Assembly: GCF_014839805.1 (NCBI RefSeq)
Contig: NC_051116.1
Span: forward strand, 5,623,556-5,687,555
DNA length: 64,000 nucleotides
Direction of reading: 5' to 3'
DNA from: Manduca sexta
Lineage: Eukaryota; Arthropoda; Insecta; Lepidoptera; Sphingidae
Position 1 is the stretch's first letter; every line of letters begins with the position of its first letter. The notes under the pieces are model-generated. The model had not been told where the DNA came from. It worked only from the letters and a program-made list of their open reading frames with translations, and made no database searches. Positions 54,540-64,000 of the stretch are shown here, in pieces. The position numbers and the translations under genes were made by a program.

Positions 54540-54935
54540 TCCTGTATTATCTATAGAATAGTCCAAATAATAATAATGTCATAACCCTTTCAATTACATC
54601 TCTCTGGAACGTACCCTCATACTCTAAAGAGTTCAACTTACACTGGTTTATCTACATTCTACGAACATACAAAGGCACCTAAGAAACTCAGCAATATTAG
54701 CCCAATAGTAAAAATAAACAATTTATCAAAAGCAATTAATATCCAAGTCCTTTGAACTGATCTCCAAACCTTGGGGTAATTTTATTAAATTAATTAATCT
54801 AAGAACCGTATGACTTCTTGTTTTGGTCTTAATTAAATTTACAAAGGAACAAAGGTTCCGCTTCTTAATAGCACGTTAAATGTGAAATATGTATTAAGAT
54901 GTCTAGGTGTGGCGGTATACGTATCAGTATCAAGA
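54540..54935. other. AT-rich spacer
   Basis: Nothing recognised. Confidence 0.4.
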
Positions 54936-54937
54936 GA

Positions 54938-55210
54938 GATTTTTTTTATTGCTTTGAATGACATGACGAGCTTGCCGTTCGCCCGATGGTAAGCGATACG
55001 ACCGCCTTAAACAGTAGAAACACCATCCAACACCTTGAATTACAACGTATTGTTTGGTATTCCACTGCGCTCGCCATCCTGAGACATGAGATGTTAAATC
55101 TCATTATATCCAGTAGTTACACTGGCTACAATGTATTTCAAACCGGAACATAACTGTGACTACACACTGCTGCTTCGCGGCAGAAATAGACATTGCGGTG
55201 GTACCTAATC
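54938..55210 (-). mobile_element. LepA retroposon tail
   Basis: Poly(T), 'ttgctttgaatgacatgac', 'cgaccgccttaaacagtag', to 'gacattgcggtggtacc'. Confidence 0.88.
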
Positions 55211-55214
55211 ATAG

Positions 55215-55698
55215 TACTAAAAACTTGCCCATTTTCACGCACTATTGCTTAACTAGATTTCTCTCGTGACTCTGCTCGTCTGAAAGCTTTGGAATAAGTC
55301 GCAGTGTACACTTTTCTAGGCTAGTAATCCTGTATGTCAATGAAGGATTAGGTCTTTCTGCACAATTAATCCAAAACCGTCCAGCAATTTCTATGTCTTT
55401 CTAACAAATTTCCAAATATCTTTACAATCTGTCTTTATAGTATCAAAATGATGATGTATTTAATCAAACCCTTAACGTACGGCCTTTTATTTTGCTAGGA
55501 GTATGTTTAAAATTAATAAAATAATGTTTGTAGGCGTTACCTCAAAGAAAGAGTTCTTTATTTTCATTATGAACCTATTGATCAGTCTGGATCTATAATA
55601 ATTTAATTATAGTTATTAGTTGAGCTTTTGAATGCCCACGTGCCTGCTGGGAGGTCTCTGATTGGTGTAGGTCTTAATACCTATTTAAATTAGTTCAA
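55215..55698. other. Unassigned, repeat-poor sequence
   Basis: Nothing recognised; probably intronic. Confidence 0.4.
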
Positions 55699-55699
55699 G

Positions 55700-55873
55700 A
55701 CTTCTTACTTTCTTTATATAAAAGACTAATTAACAACTTCATTCACTAATATATTTTTTCTTTGCGGGTACGTAGCCTTCATATCTATTTCAATTTAATA
55801 CTTCTTTATTTCTGTATAAAAGACTAATGAAGAACTTCATTTACTAAACGTTTGTTTTTGTTTGCAGGTACAG
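55700..55873 (+). repeat. 100-bp tandem duplication across a splice acceptor
   Basis: Two imperfect copies start at 55,700 and 55,800: 'tataaaagactaat' and 'aacttcattyactaa' occur in both, each followed by a pyrimidine tract. The first copy ends tttctttgcggGTAC and the second tttgtttgcagGTAC. Only the second keeps an AG acceptor. Confidence 0.75.
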
Positions 55874-55896
55874 ACATTCCCACAGTATCAACGGAG
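55868..55896 (+). CDS. Candidate microexon (29 bp)
   Basis: A strong acceptor (tttgtttttgtttgcag, ending 55,867) and a good donor (GAG|GTAACA, 55,897). In phase 0, which follows the 46,961 exon, it encodes VQTFPQYQR plus two bases; one other phase is also open (TDIPTVSTE). Without transcripts the phase cannot be fixed. It lies directly after the duplicated acceptor region. Confidence 0.35.
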
Positions 55897-56298
55897 GTAA
55901 CAGTACCAAGTATATTACTAAAAAAATGTATTAAATATTTAACGATTCAATGACGTTTTTTTTTCTTTGGATTCTCTTAAACTAGAATATAAAAAATAAA
56001 TAGTTTTGTTTAAATGTCGAACAATTTGTTCAAATAAATAAAAGACAATAAAAGTATATCTTCATAGTAACAACACTTCCTGAAGATTGATTGATTTGAT
56101 TGACTTAATGTCTAATTATTAAATTATTCCTAGATATCGCTTTATAGGACCATTGTAAGAGCATCTTCTATAAACTTAACAAGAATGACACAAATCGGCT
56201 CCTAGATCTCACAGTAATTGATATAAATACACCACATACACAACGAATTGAGAACCTTTTTTTTTGAAGACGATGAATCACCATTGACATATTTATAG

Positions 56299-56640
56299 GG
56301 GTCATAACGCGAACGTCTCCAATGTCAAGGTGAGCGTACACGAAGATTTGTATAGTACCGTCTCACGAAATCCAGAGGGAATGTTTAACGTCACCTCGGG
56401 TATTGGAAAAGTATTCTATTCGTTTCAATGTATTGGAAATAACTATTTATCATTTACTGGTTTTGGTTGTTGCTTTGTTTGTGTTTGGGGATCAAAACTG
56501 TAACGGAAGACCTGTGTTTGCTTCACTGCTAGCATATTGTTGAGCTTTATTTGTAACGAACTGTTTTAAGTGATTTTTGTTTCTTTGTTTTGTATGTGTG
56601 TACCTTGTGTTTGTTGCTGAATAAATTTCTTTCTTTCTAA
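56299..56640 (+). CDS. Candidate terminal exon with polyadenylation signal
   Basis: After a weak acceptor (acatatttatag, ending 56,298) one frame stays open for about 60 codons to a TAA near 56,505. It includes GHNANVSNVKVSVHEDLYST and VSRNPEGMFNVTSGIGKVFY. It joins in phase with the 55,868 microexon (two bases plus one). An AATAAA follows at about 56,622, before 'tttctttctttc'. An internal GTGAGC at 56,331 could be used as a donor instead. The protein is not recognised and the acceptor is poor, so this stays tentative. Confidence 0.3.
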
Positions 56641-56918
56641 TTATTTAGAATTATGAGAAGTTATATTATTGTATTGCTTCATTAAGACTCGCTTCGTCTC
56701 GTTTTTAACATGTCTAGAGTGACATGACATTACTAGTGTCGGCTTATACAAACTCAGTAGACTTTTGGGTGAGCGCTTTAGGGGTTCGCAACCCTTGGAA
56801 ATTAAGCGACTATGCTGAGGGCATGCTACTAACGGGCTACGAACTTCAGCTCAGGACGGCCACTGGGAAAGGATGAGACATCATCTATTATGGTTCGTCC
56901 TGTATCGTGTTCGCGTCT

Positions 56919-57260
56919 GAGCTCGTGTGTTAGATTTTATCCTCATGGGTTTTTGAGCCAACTCCCAATACGCTCGACTTGTTGGTGGAGTCCTTTGACC
57001 CTTGCCCAAGAACTGCTTCTGAGTGATGGGATATGAGCTCGTGTGGTAGATTTTATACTCATGGGTTTTTGAGCCAACAACCAACACGCTCGACTTGTTG
57101 GAGTCCTTTGACCCTTGCCCAAGAACTGCTTCTGAGTGATGGGATATGAGCTCGTGTGGTAGATTTTATCCTCATGGGTTTTTGAGCCAACTCCCAATAC
57201 GCTCGACTTGTTGGTGGAGTCCTTTGACCCTTGCCCAAGAACTGCTCCTAAGTGATGGGA
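56919..57260. repeat. Minisatellite, 113-116 bp unit, three copies
   Basis: Units start at gagctcgtgtg at 56,919, 57,035 and 57,148 (spacings 116 and 113). All contain 'ctcatgggtttttgagccaa', 'cgctcgacttgttgg' and 'ttgcccaagaactgct'. Units differ at only a few positions, so the array expanded recently. The 3-bp length difference is a missing gtg. Units are read in different frames on the minus strand, so the open frame there has no conserved product. Confidence 0.95.
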
Positions 57261-57261
57261 C

Positions 57262-57566
57262 TGATCATGCGAGGTGATACACTCATCTCTTGGCTTTCCC
57301 TCCATTGCTTGCACGAGTGTAAATTAGTGCAGTGAAGTGGTTTATCATGCCTCCTGGTTGTGAATAGCGAAATTATGATTGGCAATTTATCGTTCAGAAT
57401 AGTGACTGAATGAAAATTGGTAATTAACAACCCGTCGTGATCAGCAGTTGCCTTTACTTAACTAGTTTTTGCTTGCGATTCTAGCAACTTATAAGCCGAT
57501 TTTAGGGATAAAAGTACTTCGCAGAATTCAACTGCAATGTAGCTGTCAGTTATAGAAAGAGATTTT
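57262..57566. other. Unassigned sequence
   Basis: A decayed LepL piece at 57,465-57,520 ('tagtttttgcttgcgattct', 'agggataaaagtacttcg'). Otherwise nothing. Confidence 0.4.
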
Positions 57567-57567
57567 A

Positions 57568-57890
57568 AAACTTATTGGTGCTAGGTCTCTTATATGCGAA
57601 AGTCCGTCTGGGTAGGTACCAACGCAATGTCTATTTCTGCCGCTAAGCAGCAGTGTTTAGACCCTATTGTGTTCTGGTTTGAAGGGCTTTGTAGCCAGTG
57701 TAACTACTGGACATAATAAGACTTAAAATATCATGTCTGAGAATGGCGAGCGCTGTAGAACACTGAACATTACTTTGTAATTCAAGGTGTTGGATGGTGT
57801 TTCATCTGTTTATCGGCGGTCGCATCGCTTACCATGAGGCGAACGGCAAGCTCGTCTCGTCATTCAAAGCAATAAAAAAAAAATCGGAGC
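57568..57890 (+). mobile_element. LepA retroposon tail, full length (reference copy)
   Basis: Complete layout: 'ggtgctaggtctcttatatg', 'gtccgtctgggtaggtacc', 'gcaatgtctatttctgccgc', 'gttctggtttgaagggcttt', 'gtgtaactactggacataat', 'caaggtgttggatggtgttt', 'gcgaacggcaagctcgtctc' and a poly(A) end. The last block ('taccat.aggcgaacggcaag') resembles the 3' ends of several lepidopteran LINEs, so LepA is a LINE tail or a SINE that borrowed one. Confidence 0.9.
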
Positions 57891-58439
57891 AGTAATTCAG
57901 AAGTATATACTTTCCAACCTTTACCTCCATTATATGAGTACGATTAATACAGTAGGTATAAGGGCTGCTTAACGTGCTCCCTGAGGCATGGAAGGGCTTA
58001 AAATTAAACCCACTGTCAACAAATCTGAAGAACCCTCCTAGATTGACTTACTTCTTACTAATATAAATGAGTAAGTTTATGAAGATGCTTGTATGTTTAG
58101 TCTCCAAAGAAACTATATTGCTCTGGATGAATAAGGTACAGGATAATTTTATTCCCGAAAAAAGTGCTGGGATACATTTTTGTGTCCACTAGCTAGTGAT
58201 AATAATCTCTCATTAATCGATACTCTATCCGAACGCACTCCACTTGCCATCAGATGCTGTGGTTACCGTGACCGACAAAAAGAATTGGGTCTTTTAATCC
58301 AAGTAAGGTATTTCAGTTGGAGCCACGAGCAATGCCTAGTCCAGGGATGGCAAACCAACGGCAAGCGTGCCAGTGGTGGTACATAACAAAATAATTTGAG
58401 CACGCGGATATCCATACATTGAATATGTAACTTTCTTTG

Positions 58440-58468
58440 AGCTTCACTTCGCTTGACATTAGGTGCTT
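58440..58468 (+). repeat. LepE piece split by LepA
   Basis: 'cttcgcttgacattaggtgc' before the LepA copy and 'gtgcagtgaagtcactttgc' after it (58,792-58,815) together match one LepE 3' half, so LepA landed in LepE inside the MITE. Confidence 0.5.
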
Positions 58469-58797
58469 TACTGGTGGTAGGCCTCTCATGTGTGGGAGTC
58501 CGCCTAATGTTTATTTCTGCCGCCAAGCAACAGTGTGTAGTCATTGTTGTGTTCCGGTTTGAAGGACATTGTAGCCAGTGTGACTACCGGATATATTGAG
58601 ATTTATCATCTCACGTCTCAGTATGGCGAGCGCAGTAGAATACCAAACAAAGGATGACGAGCGCAGTGGACTACCAAACAATATTTCGTATTTCAAGGTG
58701 TTGGATGGTGTTTCTACTGTTTTTGGGCTGTCGTATCGCTTACCATCAGGCGAACGGCACGCTCGTCTCGTCATTGAAAGCAATAAAAATGTGCAGT
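58468..58797 (+). mobile_element. LepA retroposon tail nested in a MITE
   Basis: 'tactggtggtaggcctctca' to 'cgctcgtctcgtcattgaaa' and 'caataaaaat', with a short internal duplication around 'gatgacgagcgcagtggac'. Confidence 0.88.
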
Positions 58798-58939
58798 GAA
58801 GTCACTTTGCCGAACCCAGAAAAAAAAATGGGTCATTAAAAATTGGTCGCCAATAAAGGGGCACCTGGATGGCACGTTACAGGCCATTTTTTATTAATGA
58901 CACGTTAAACATTAAAGGTTCGCCATCCCTGGCGCAGTC

Positions 58940-60297
58940 TTATCGCGTATTAGCAACTAAACTAAAAGCGTGTTGAATATCTCAAACAAACAGCAAGCAA
59001 TTATAATCGGCTTTGCTTTAATAGGTTTTGACCTAAAGAAAAGTAAAACTAAGATATTAAGAATTTCATTTAGGAAATAAATATAGAGTAAGGTAGCTTA
59101 TGTTCGGGACTGTGTCCGTGTAAGTATATTTTGGAAATAAAACTCCCACTGAAAACGTGTATCCAAAGTGAAGAGTAATCCAGGTTTTGGTCCTTCAACA
59201 ATATCACCCGCACTTAGCATTTAGCAAAAAAAAAACGCTTTATTCATTACGTAGGCGAACATAGTTGCACTTATGATAAGTCAAGGTACATGAGAATATT
59301 TAATTATTACTTAAATGAAGTCGCTTATACAACTAAGGACATTTTATATTGGACATAAAATATAATTTTATAGAGGACGCGGTTTCTATGATCTTTCTCA
59401 CAGATTCCTTGCCGCCACAGTACACGAACAAGTGCTCAGGCACACATTTATCAAAACTTGTAGGCTTCGTGTGCGTAAAACAAATTTGTTCTAAATTTAT
59501 TTTTGTACGCATTCATAATGACGCAAACGGTAGTTGTGTTGAACTCTTTATGAATTACATTGAAATGTCATTTTTTATTCGGCAAAAAACAGCGCGTCCT
59601 TTCAAAATGGTCCAATGGATTGATTTTCAAAGTGTACCGAGACCCTCGGGGTCCACGCAAGACTCCATGGGAGTCTACGTCAGTGGGACCAAAAAAGAGG
59701 GTTCAAAATTCGTGCGCGACGGACCACTACAATTTATCTGGTTTTGATAGTAAAGAACGAAAATGTTGGCAGATAATATTTTAGGAAGCTCATCGACTGT
59801 TACTTTTAAAAACCTATATTCTGGGGAATATGGTAGAAATTTAACTGCACCGGGTCCACCAGAACCAATTTTGAAAGTGGTCTATGAGAAAAAAGTTTGG
59901 GTCCTTATGGTTCAGCAGATGCTCATGTTCATGCTCATAGGCATTACAAACATTTTAGATAGAATTTTATATTCTCAATCAAATTTTCAAGGGTCCAGTA
60001 GCTAAAAGTTACATCAGTAATTCGAATTAATGTTAAAAAGAACGGAGAAACAAAAAAAGTACAACTGTATCCCTGATTCTACAAGGATTAACTCAATCAG
60101 AAATCCTCGAAAATAACGAAAAAATTTCACATTCAAGATCAAGTACTACAAAACTCGCTAAATAATTTATATGAACACGAAAAGTATCAATCGTGTCTGA
60201 AGTTCGCTTGGAGAATATGTAGATGGAGGGATCTTGCTTTTCTGGTCTTTGAATTCAAAATCTAAGGTCATAATCGTGTTAGGCTCTTGTTTTGTGT
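58940..60297 (+). other. Unassigned region with overlapping open frames
   Basis: Plus-strand open stretches at 59,349-59,747, 59,560-59,784 and 59,763-60,005 overlap in different frames. Strings such as KVYRDPRGPRKTPWESTSVG and LTAPGPPEPILKVVYEKKVW look more protein-like than background. A decayed gene or unknown transposon with frameshifts would explain them. I recognise no domain. Confidence 0.3.
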
Positions 60298-60585
60298 TTT
60301 TTTTTATTGCTTTGATTGATGAGAAGAGCTTGCCGTTCGCCTAATAGAGAACAGCCTGTAGTTACACCATCTAACGTCTTAAATTACAAAGTATTGTTTT
60401 GTATTCCACTGCACTCATCCTGATACATGAGATATTCTTATTAAGTCCAGTAGTAACACTGGCTAAAATGTCCTTCAAAACGGAACAACAGTGACTACAC
60501 ATTGCTGCTTGGCGACAGAAATAGAAATTGTGGTGGTACCAACCCGGCGGACTCTCACGTATGAGAGACCTACCACCAGTAAATA
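60298..60585 (-). mobile_element. LepA retroposon tail
   Basis: Poly(T), 'ttgattgatgagaagagctt', 'caaagtattgttttgtattc', to 'tctcacgtatgagagaccta'. Part of the middle (around 'gcctaatagagaacagcc') is shortened. Confidence 0.85.
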
Positions 60586-60599
60586 GTAGAATGTTCTAT

Positions 60600-60775
60600 T
60601 ATTAGGGTTCCATACCACAAAAGGCACCAGGATCACTTTGTTGTCTGTCTGAATGTGTGTTTGGCTGTCAGCGCGTAAAGGTATCGAGTTGAAATGAATA
60701 CCAGACGAGCTTCGCCCGCGTGGATTTAAAAGTAAAAATCTACTTAAATTCAATATCGCTCAACCCTATAACCAT
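60600..60775. repeat. Remnant of a common insect repeat
   Basis: 'agggttccataccacaaaag' and 'gttgtctgtctgaatgtgtg', followed by a LepL-like 'gagcttcgcccgcgtgga'. Only fragments are present. Confidence 0.4.
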
Positions 60776-60779
60776 CTTT

Positions 60780-62320
60780 CCTCGTCAATATCACCAAATT
60801 TGAACCTAGTATCTATTTAAAACGGATACGTTTGCCCATCAATCACTCTGTTATTGACAATAGAATAATTTATGTGAGCTCGGATGTTTGTATTGCATAA
60901 CTCGGATACGATTTTGTAAACAAACTCGTGGATTTGAGTCGTTAATTATACGAGACCGCGAATTGTTAAATTAACAAAATACTAAATGCTTTTAAAATTG
61001 GCAATCTGTTTAATTATTTAGAGCAAGTGCGATGGTATGAATGTATGTCTGTGGTAGGTTTGTGTAAATAGGAAATTTGTCTTGAAAAAACCATTGTTTA
61101 TACTTGGTAATTTTTATATTGTATTATTATATTTTAAGTATTAACATATTGGAGGATTTATTTTCCGTAGAATATATATACATAGTACATTATAATAAAT
61201 TGATATTTATCAAAATATATTTTTCATATACTTAAAACAGCTTTAAAATCGTTCTAAAAAAAGTGATATACTTATAACGTTGTACTGAAGTTATAAATTG
61301 TTATTAGCCAAAGACATTAAACGTACAGTTAGTTAAGACCAAAATTGCGCTACAAAAGTTATCACCAATTGATAATAAATCGCTGTCTTATTTGGAATGT
61401 CCGTGTGACAAGATGTAACAGCGTCTTTAGATATTAATATAAAAATAACATGGTACCAGAAAATATGCTAATATGCGCATTAAAAAGCCAATCACGATAT
61501 TGAAAAAATATATAGTATTTTACATTGGTGTTTCGCTATTTCATGGTAGATTGAGTAACCAATACTTAACGTAAAATTTTGGTATGACTATCTTTCCAAT
61601 GTCCGCTCTATGTAATCTTAGAACTCTTTGTAATTGGCACATTAACCTTCAAGTTCCTTGTCACAAAAATGTAACACATTATGCTTAATAAAGTATAGTT
61701 ACAAAAATACAGTTCTTCGACGGTAAGCATTATGAAACATTTTTTTTATTTTTGGGACCAAATAATTCATTGATCAAAATTAGGATCAGCGACTGTACAA
61801 GTTTGTAATCAAAGTAGCCTTTTAAATCATAAAATAATATTTCACGATACAGAAATAAAAGAAAAAGGAACATTTCGAATGTAATTATTCTAAAGACAAA
61901 AAAGTATTGGCACCCCATGCTTATTAACATATAGAATACTTTACCAGAATATGGAACAAGATTTGTTACACTAGTACATAAACATGAGAATTTAAACAGC
62001 AATTCATTAATGAACGAACGGACCGAATGGATGAACGAATGTATTAAACATTTCACGGCTGTTAATTACTTAAATCACAACACAACGATGCTTTTGTTGT
62101 AAGTGTGAAAATCTTTGGAACGGAAACTGTTGGAATGTTAACCTTAATATTAATGGGATAGAGTTGTGTATTAATTGATACGTGAGGTTTTAACAGTGTG
62201 TTGTTTGGATTAGTGTTTTAGAAGGTTGGACATAAGTTGTCTTCATAATTGGTACAATGCGAAAGTCTGGTCAGTTTTAATGTGTGTTCTTTGGCAAACA
62301 CAATGTTTTGGGTTATTTGT
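60780..62320. other. AT-rich spacer
   Basis: A 108-codon minus-strand open stretch (61,730-62,056) rich in Phe, Ile and Leu is probably chance. Nothing else is supported. Confidence 0.4.
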
Positions 62321-62321
62321 A

Positions 62322-62534
62322 GTTTAGCGGCGTAAAGGTAGACATCGTTGTAGAGGAACAGATGGTTGCGTTCCTCTATGGAAAGGGAAGATTCCCAGTC
62401 AGGCAGATATTGCGCCTGACCGGCCGCGGCCTCTCCGATGGTTCCTATTCGGAGGTGGTATATTCAACGCGTCGCTCAAATTGTGCAAGTGTAATCCAGT
62501 ATCGTCTGTCGTCATCTTGCGTGATTGCTATGCG
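62322..62534 (+). other. Open frame of about 70 codons, exon or LINE remnant
   Basis: Only one frame is open across 213 bases, from a tttgtag that could be an acceptor to CG|GTGAGTATA at 62,535. It encodes VDIVVEEQMVAFLYGKGRFP and VRQILRLTGRGLSDGSYSEV. Base composition is higher in G+C than the flanks. The next 200 bases look like a LINE 3' end, which favours a transposon source. No domain is recognised. Confidence 0.3.
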
Positions 62535-62589
62535 GTGAGTATACTAAGTACCGCCACAGCAGTTTTGGGTTGTTCGGTGTTTCCTCGGC

Positions 62590-62745
62590 GTTATGCCTTA
62601 TCCTTCAAGGTTTAAAGAAAGTCTTTCACCGGAGGCAGCGCCTTGCCTGTACTCCTGGCACTGCCGACGTCCATGGACAACGGTAACCTTACCATTTGGT
62701 GGGCCGTCAGCTCTTCTACCTTCGGCTGCAATAAATATAATGAAT
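62590..62745 (+). repeat. LINE 3'-end-like fragment
   Basis: 'tgacgtccatggacaacgg'-like sequence, 'ttaccatttggtgggccgtc' and 'ggctgcaataaatataatg' follow the arrangement common at 3' ends of lepidopteran LINEs (a 'ttaccatcaggtgggccgt' type motif before the poly(A)). Confidence 0.45.
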
Positions 62746-62971
62746 CCTCTAACGTGGCAATCCCCTTCCCGAATCCTTTGGGATCAGATACAGCTATTTT
62801 ATACAAGTTTTGTTATTGGGTCCTGTTTTATTTAGCGTTATAACCAAGTTAAAATATTTTTCAAAGATTAAAGAGTGTCAGCTCCGAATCTGTTATGAGG
62901 GTCCAATGTAGGCCCATGTTCAGCAGTGGACATCTTACGGCTGATGATGGCAATAGGCTCTGCAAATACAG

Positions 62972-63356
62972 GGTCATTTTGACATTGCATTACTAAACGC
63001 AATCACATACTCGCATTCACCTTTGCTGACATTGTGGCAAAAATCAACCATAAATAACGGATATTTTCACCAAAACTTCTAGTTGTAATTTTCTAATTTT
63101 TTGATCATTTGTTAGTCTAATTCGAAAATGGCACGTGCGTGTATTTCTGACTGAAATGCTTCTTGGATGAATTTTTTTAGAGTAATAGTAGTGGCATTAG
63201 GGCGGGTCAAATTAAAATTACTTTTCATTAATATTGATTTTGTTCAAACTTACACTTTTTTATTTTACATCTACGGCTCGACTTACTTATTGTAAAATGT
63301 TATTTCCAATAAGATAAATATGTGGTTTCATTGAGTAAAGCAATGTTAAAATGACC
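62972..63356. mobile_element. MITE LepG, best-preserved copy
   Basis: 385 bp. The terminal 40 bases of each end match at 33 of 40 positions after inversion (outer tips ggtcattttgacattgc and gcaatgttaaaatgacc). The internal order is the same as at 30,708. No reading frame. Confidence 0.9.
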
Positions 63357-63359
63357 CTT

Positions 63360-64000
63360 TACACTTTCAAGGAGTAATAAAGTACACTATGTTGCCTTCG
63401 ATCTAGAAGTGTAATACCTTCGATTTAAAAGATCCATTGTGTGTTGTTTAACACGAAATACCATTTTTATGCTTCGAAGTTACAAAATAAAACAAACTTC
63501 AAGCTATATTTTACGGGACCTTAAAACTTAACTATTTGTTAAGACTTGGTAAGTATCCAACTAGAGTCTTTTGGCTTTGACAGTGGCAATTTATAAGATT
63601 TGTGGCAACATCGCGACGACAAGGGCCACATAGAACACTGTTATCCGGCAGGTAACAAATACTTGGCTATAAACTTATATTTTGAGAATTACAGTCAAAA
63701 CCTATAAAAAAATATAAAATATACAAACATAAAACTAGATTGTATTCCTAAACTATGCGCCCTTATACTAGTTAATAATAGATAAATCAAAACTATTTAC
63801 TAGTGTATAGTTAAATAATTCAAACAAGAAAATAGTATTAGTGTAACTTAACAATAACTTTTTCCGGTAAATATTAATTGTTTTAGACTTCTTGAGAATC
63901 CAAATCTGCAATTTAACTTCACGTTTTAAAGAAGATAAAGAACTGCTTATAATTATTATGTTTTGTGTTTCATCACCAGACGTTTACAGTCCACTACTGA
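63360..64000. other. Window end, mostly unassigned
   Basis: AT-rich apart from the candidate exon at 63,584-63,651. Nothing else recognised. Confidence 0.4.
63584..63651 (+). CDS. Candidate internal exon (68 bp)
   Basis: Acceptor gtcttttggctttgacag (ending 63,583) and donor CAG|GTAACA (63,652). Only phase 0 is open: WQFIRFVATSRRQGPHRTLL plus Ser-Gly and two bases. Other phases stop at once. Composition is richer in G+C than the flanks. The protein is not recognised and linkage to the upstream exons is unproven. Confidence 0.33.

Larger units (their letters stand above)
58334..58939. mobile_element. hAT-type MITE with imperfect 8-bp TSD
   Basis: Terminal inverted repeats cagggatggcaaacc (58,342) and its counterpart ggttcgccatccctg (ends 58,931). 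Flanking 8-mers gcctagtc (58,334-58,341) and gcgcagtc (58,932-58,939) agree at 6 of 8 positions. CAGGGATGGCRAACC ends with an 8-bp duplication are typical of hAT elements. The centre is filled by later insertions; no transposase is present. Confidence 0.75.

Noticed and set aside
56881..57314. Repetitive minus-strand protein over the minisatellite
   Set aside because: The unit lengths 116 and 113 put successive units in different frames, so no repeated peptide is conserved.
61730..62056. 108-codon minus-strand ORF
   Set aside because: Phe/Ile/Leu-rich composition is what AT-rich DNA gives by chance, and no domain or splice evidence supports it.
1..64000. CRISPR array, rRNA genes or telomeric TTAGG arrays
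   Set aside because: No regularly spaced short direct repeats with unique spacers, no rRNA-like sequence and no TTAGG tract were seen.

Overview
The window reads as a piece of a moth or butterfly (Lepidoptera) nuclear genome. It is AT-rich, has almost no long reading frames outside transposons, and is packed with short repeats of the kind seen across Lepidoptera: tRNA-derived SINEs, poly(A)-tailed retroposon tails, copies carrying a 'cttcgcccgcg' block, and several fold-back MITEs. There is no bacterial gene organisation, no rRNA, no convincing functional tRNA gene and no CRISPR array. I cannot name the species. Repeat families are labelled LepA to LepO here for cross-reference; these are my labels, not database names.

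Layout. 1-5.5 kb: scattered SINE and retroposon fragments. 5.5-10.9 kb (minus strand): a full-length non-LTR retrotransposon of the RNase H-bearing I-like group, flanked by an exact 13-bp target-site duplication. ORF1 has CCHC knuckles; ORF2 has endonuclease, reverse transcriptase and RNase H. Each ORF carries one frameshift. 11-15 kb: more repeats. 15-20.3 kb: the most repeat-poor block, with an Inr+DPE-like core promoter at 16.4 kb. 20.4-24.3 kb: fold-back MITEs, SINEs and the 3' end of an RTE-like LINE. 24.4-26.0 kb: the best host-gene evidence. On the minus strand this is a 13-codon first coding exon with a consensus splice donor, and upstream of it a promoter-like cluster (CRE, YY1-like, CCAAT, E2F-like). 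A 5'-truncated, GC-rich R1-clade LINE with an 11-bp target-site duplication lies inside the 5' leader. 27.0-27.2 kb: a CpG-rich island. 28-46 kb: repeats, MITEs and a complete but frameshifted DD37D mariner element (33,959-35,264) with both terminal inverted repeats. 46.9-56.6 kb: candidate host exons on the plus strand, one interval having a 100-bp duplication across a splice acceptor. Between them lies a 102-bp tandem array. 56.9-57.3 kb: a second minisatellite (113/116 bp). 58.3-58.9 kb: a three-level nest of repeats inside a hAT-type MITE. 59-64 kb: unassigned reading frames, a further MITE and one more candidate exon.

The only proteins with recognisable function are transposon proteins, and all are broken by frameshifts. 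The host contribution appears to be regulatory and intronic sequence with a few short exons. The exons are predicted from splice sites and reading frame only. I found no cassette that looks like a new multi-gene system. The most informative structures are the LINE inserted in the leader of the 24.5-kb exon, the two independent tandem arrays, the duplicated splice junction, and nested insertions that reveal target-site rules.
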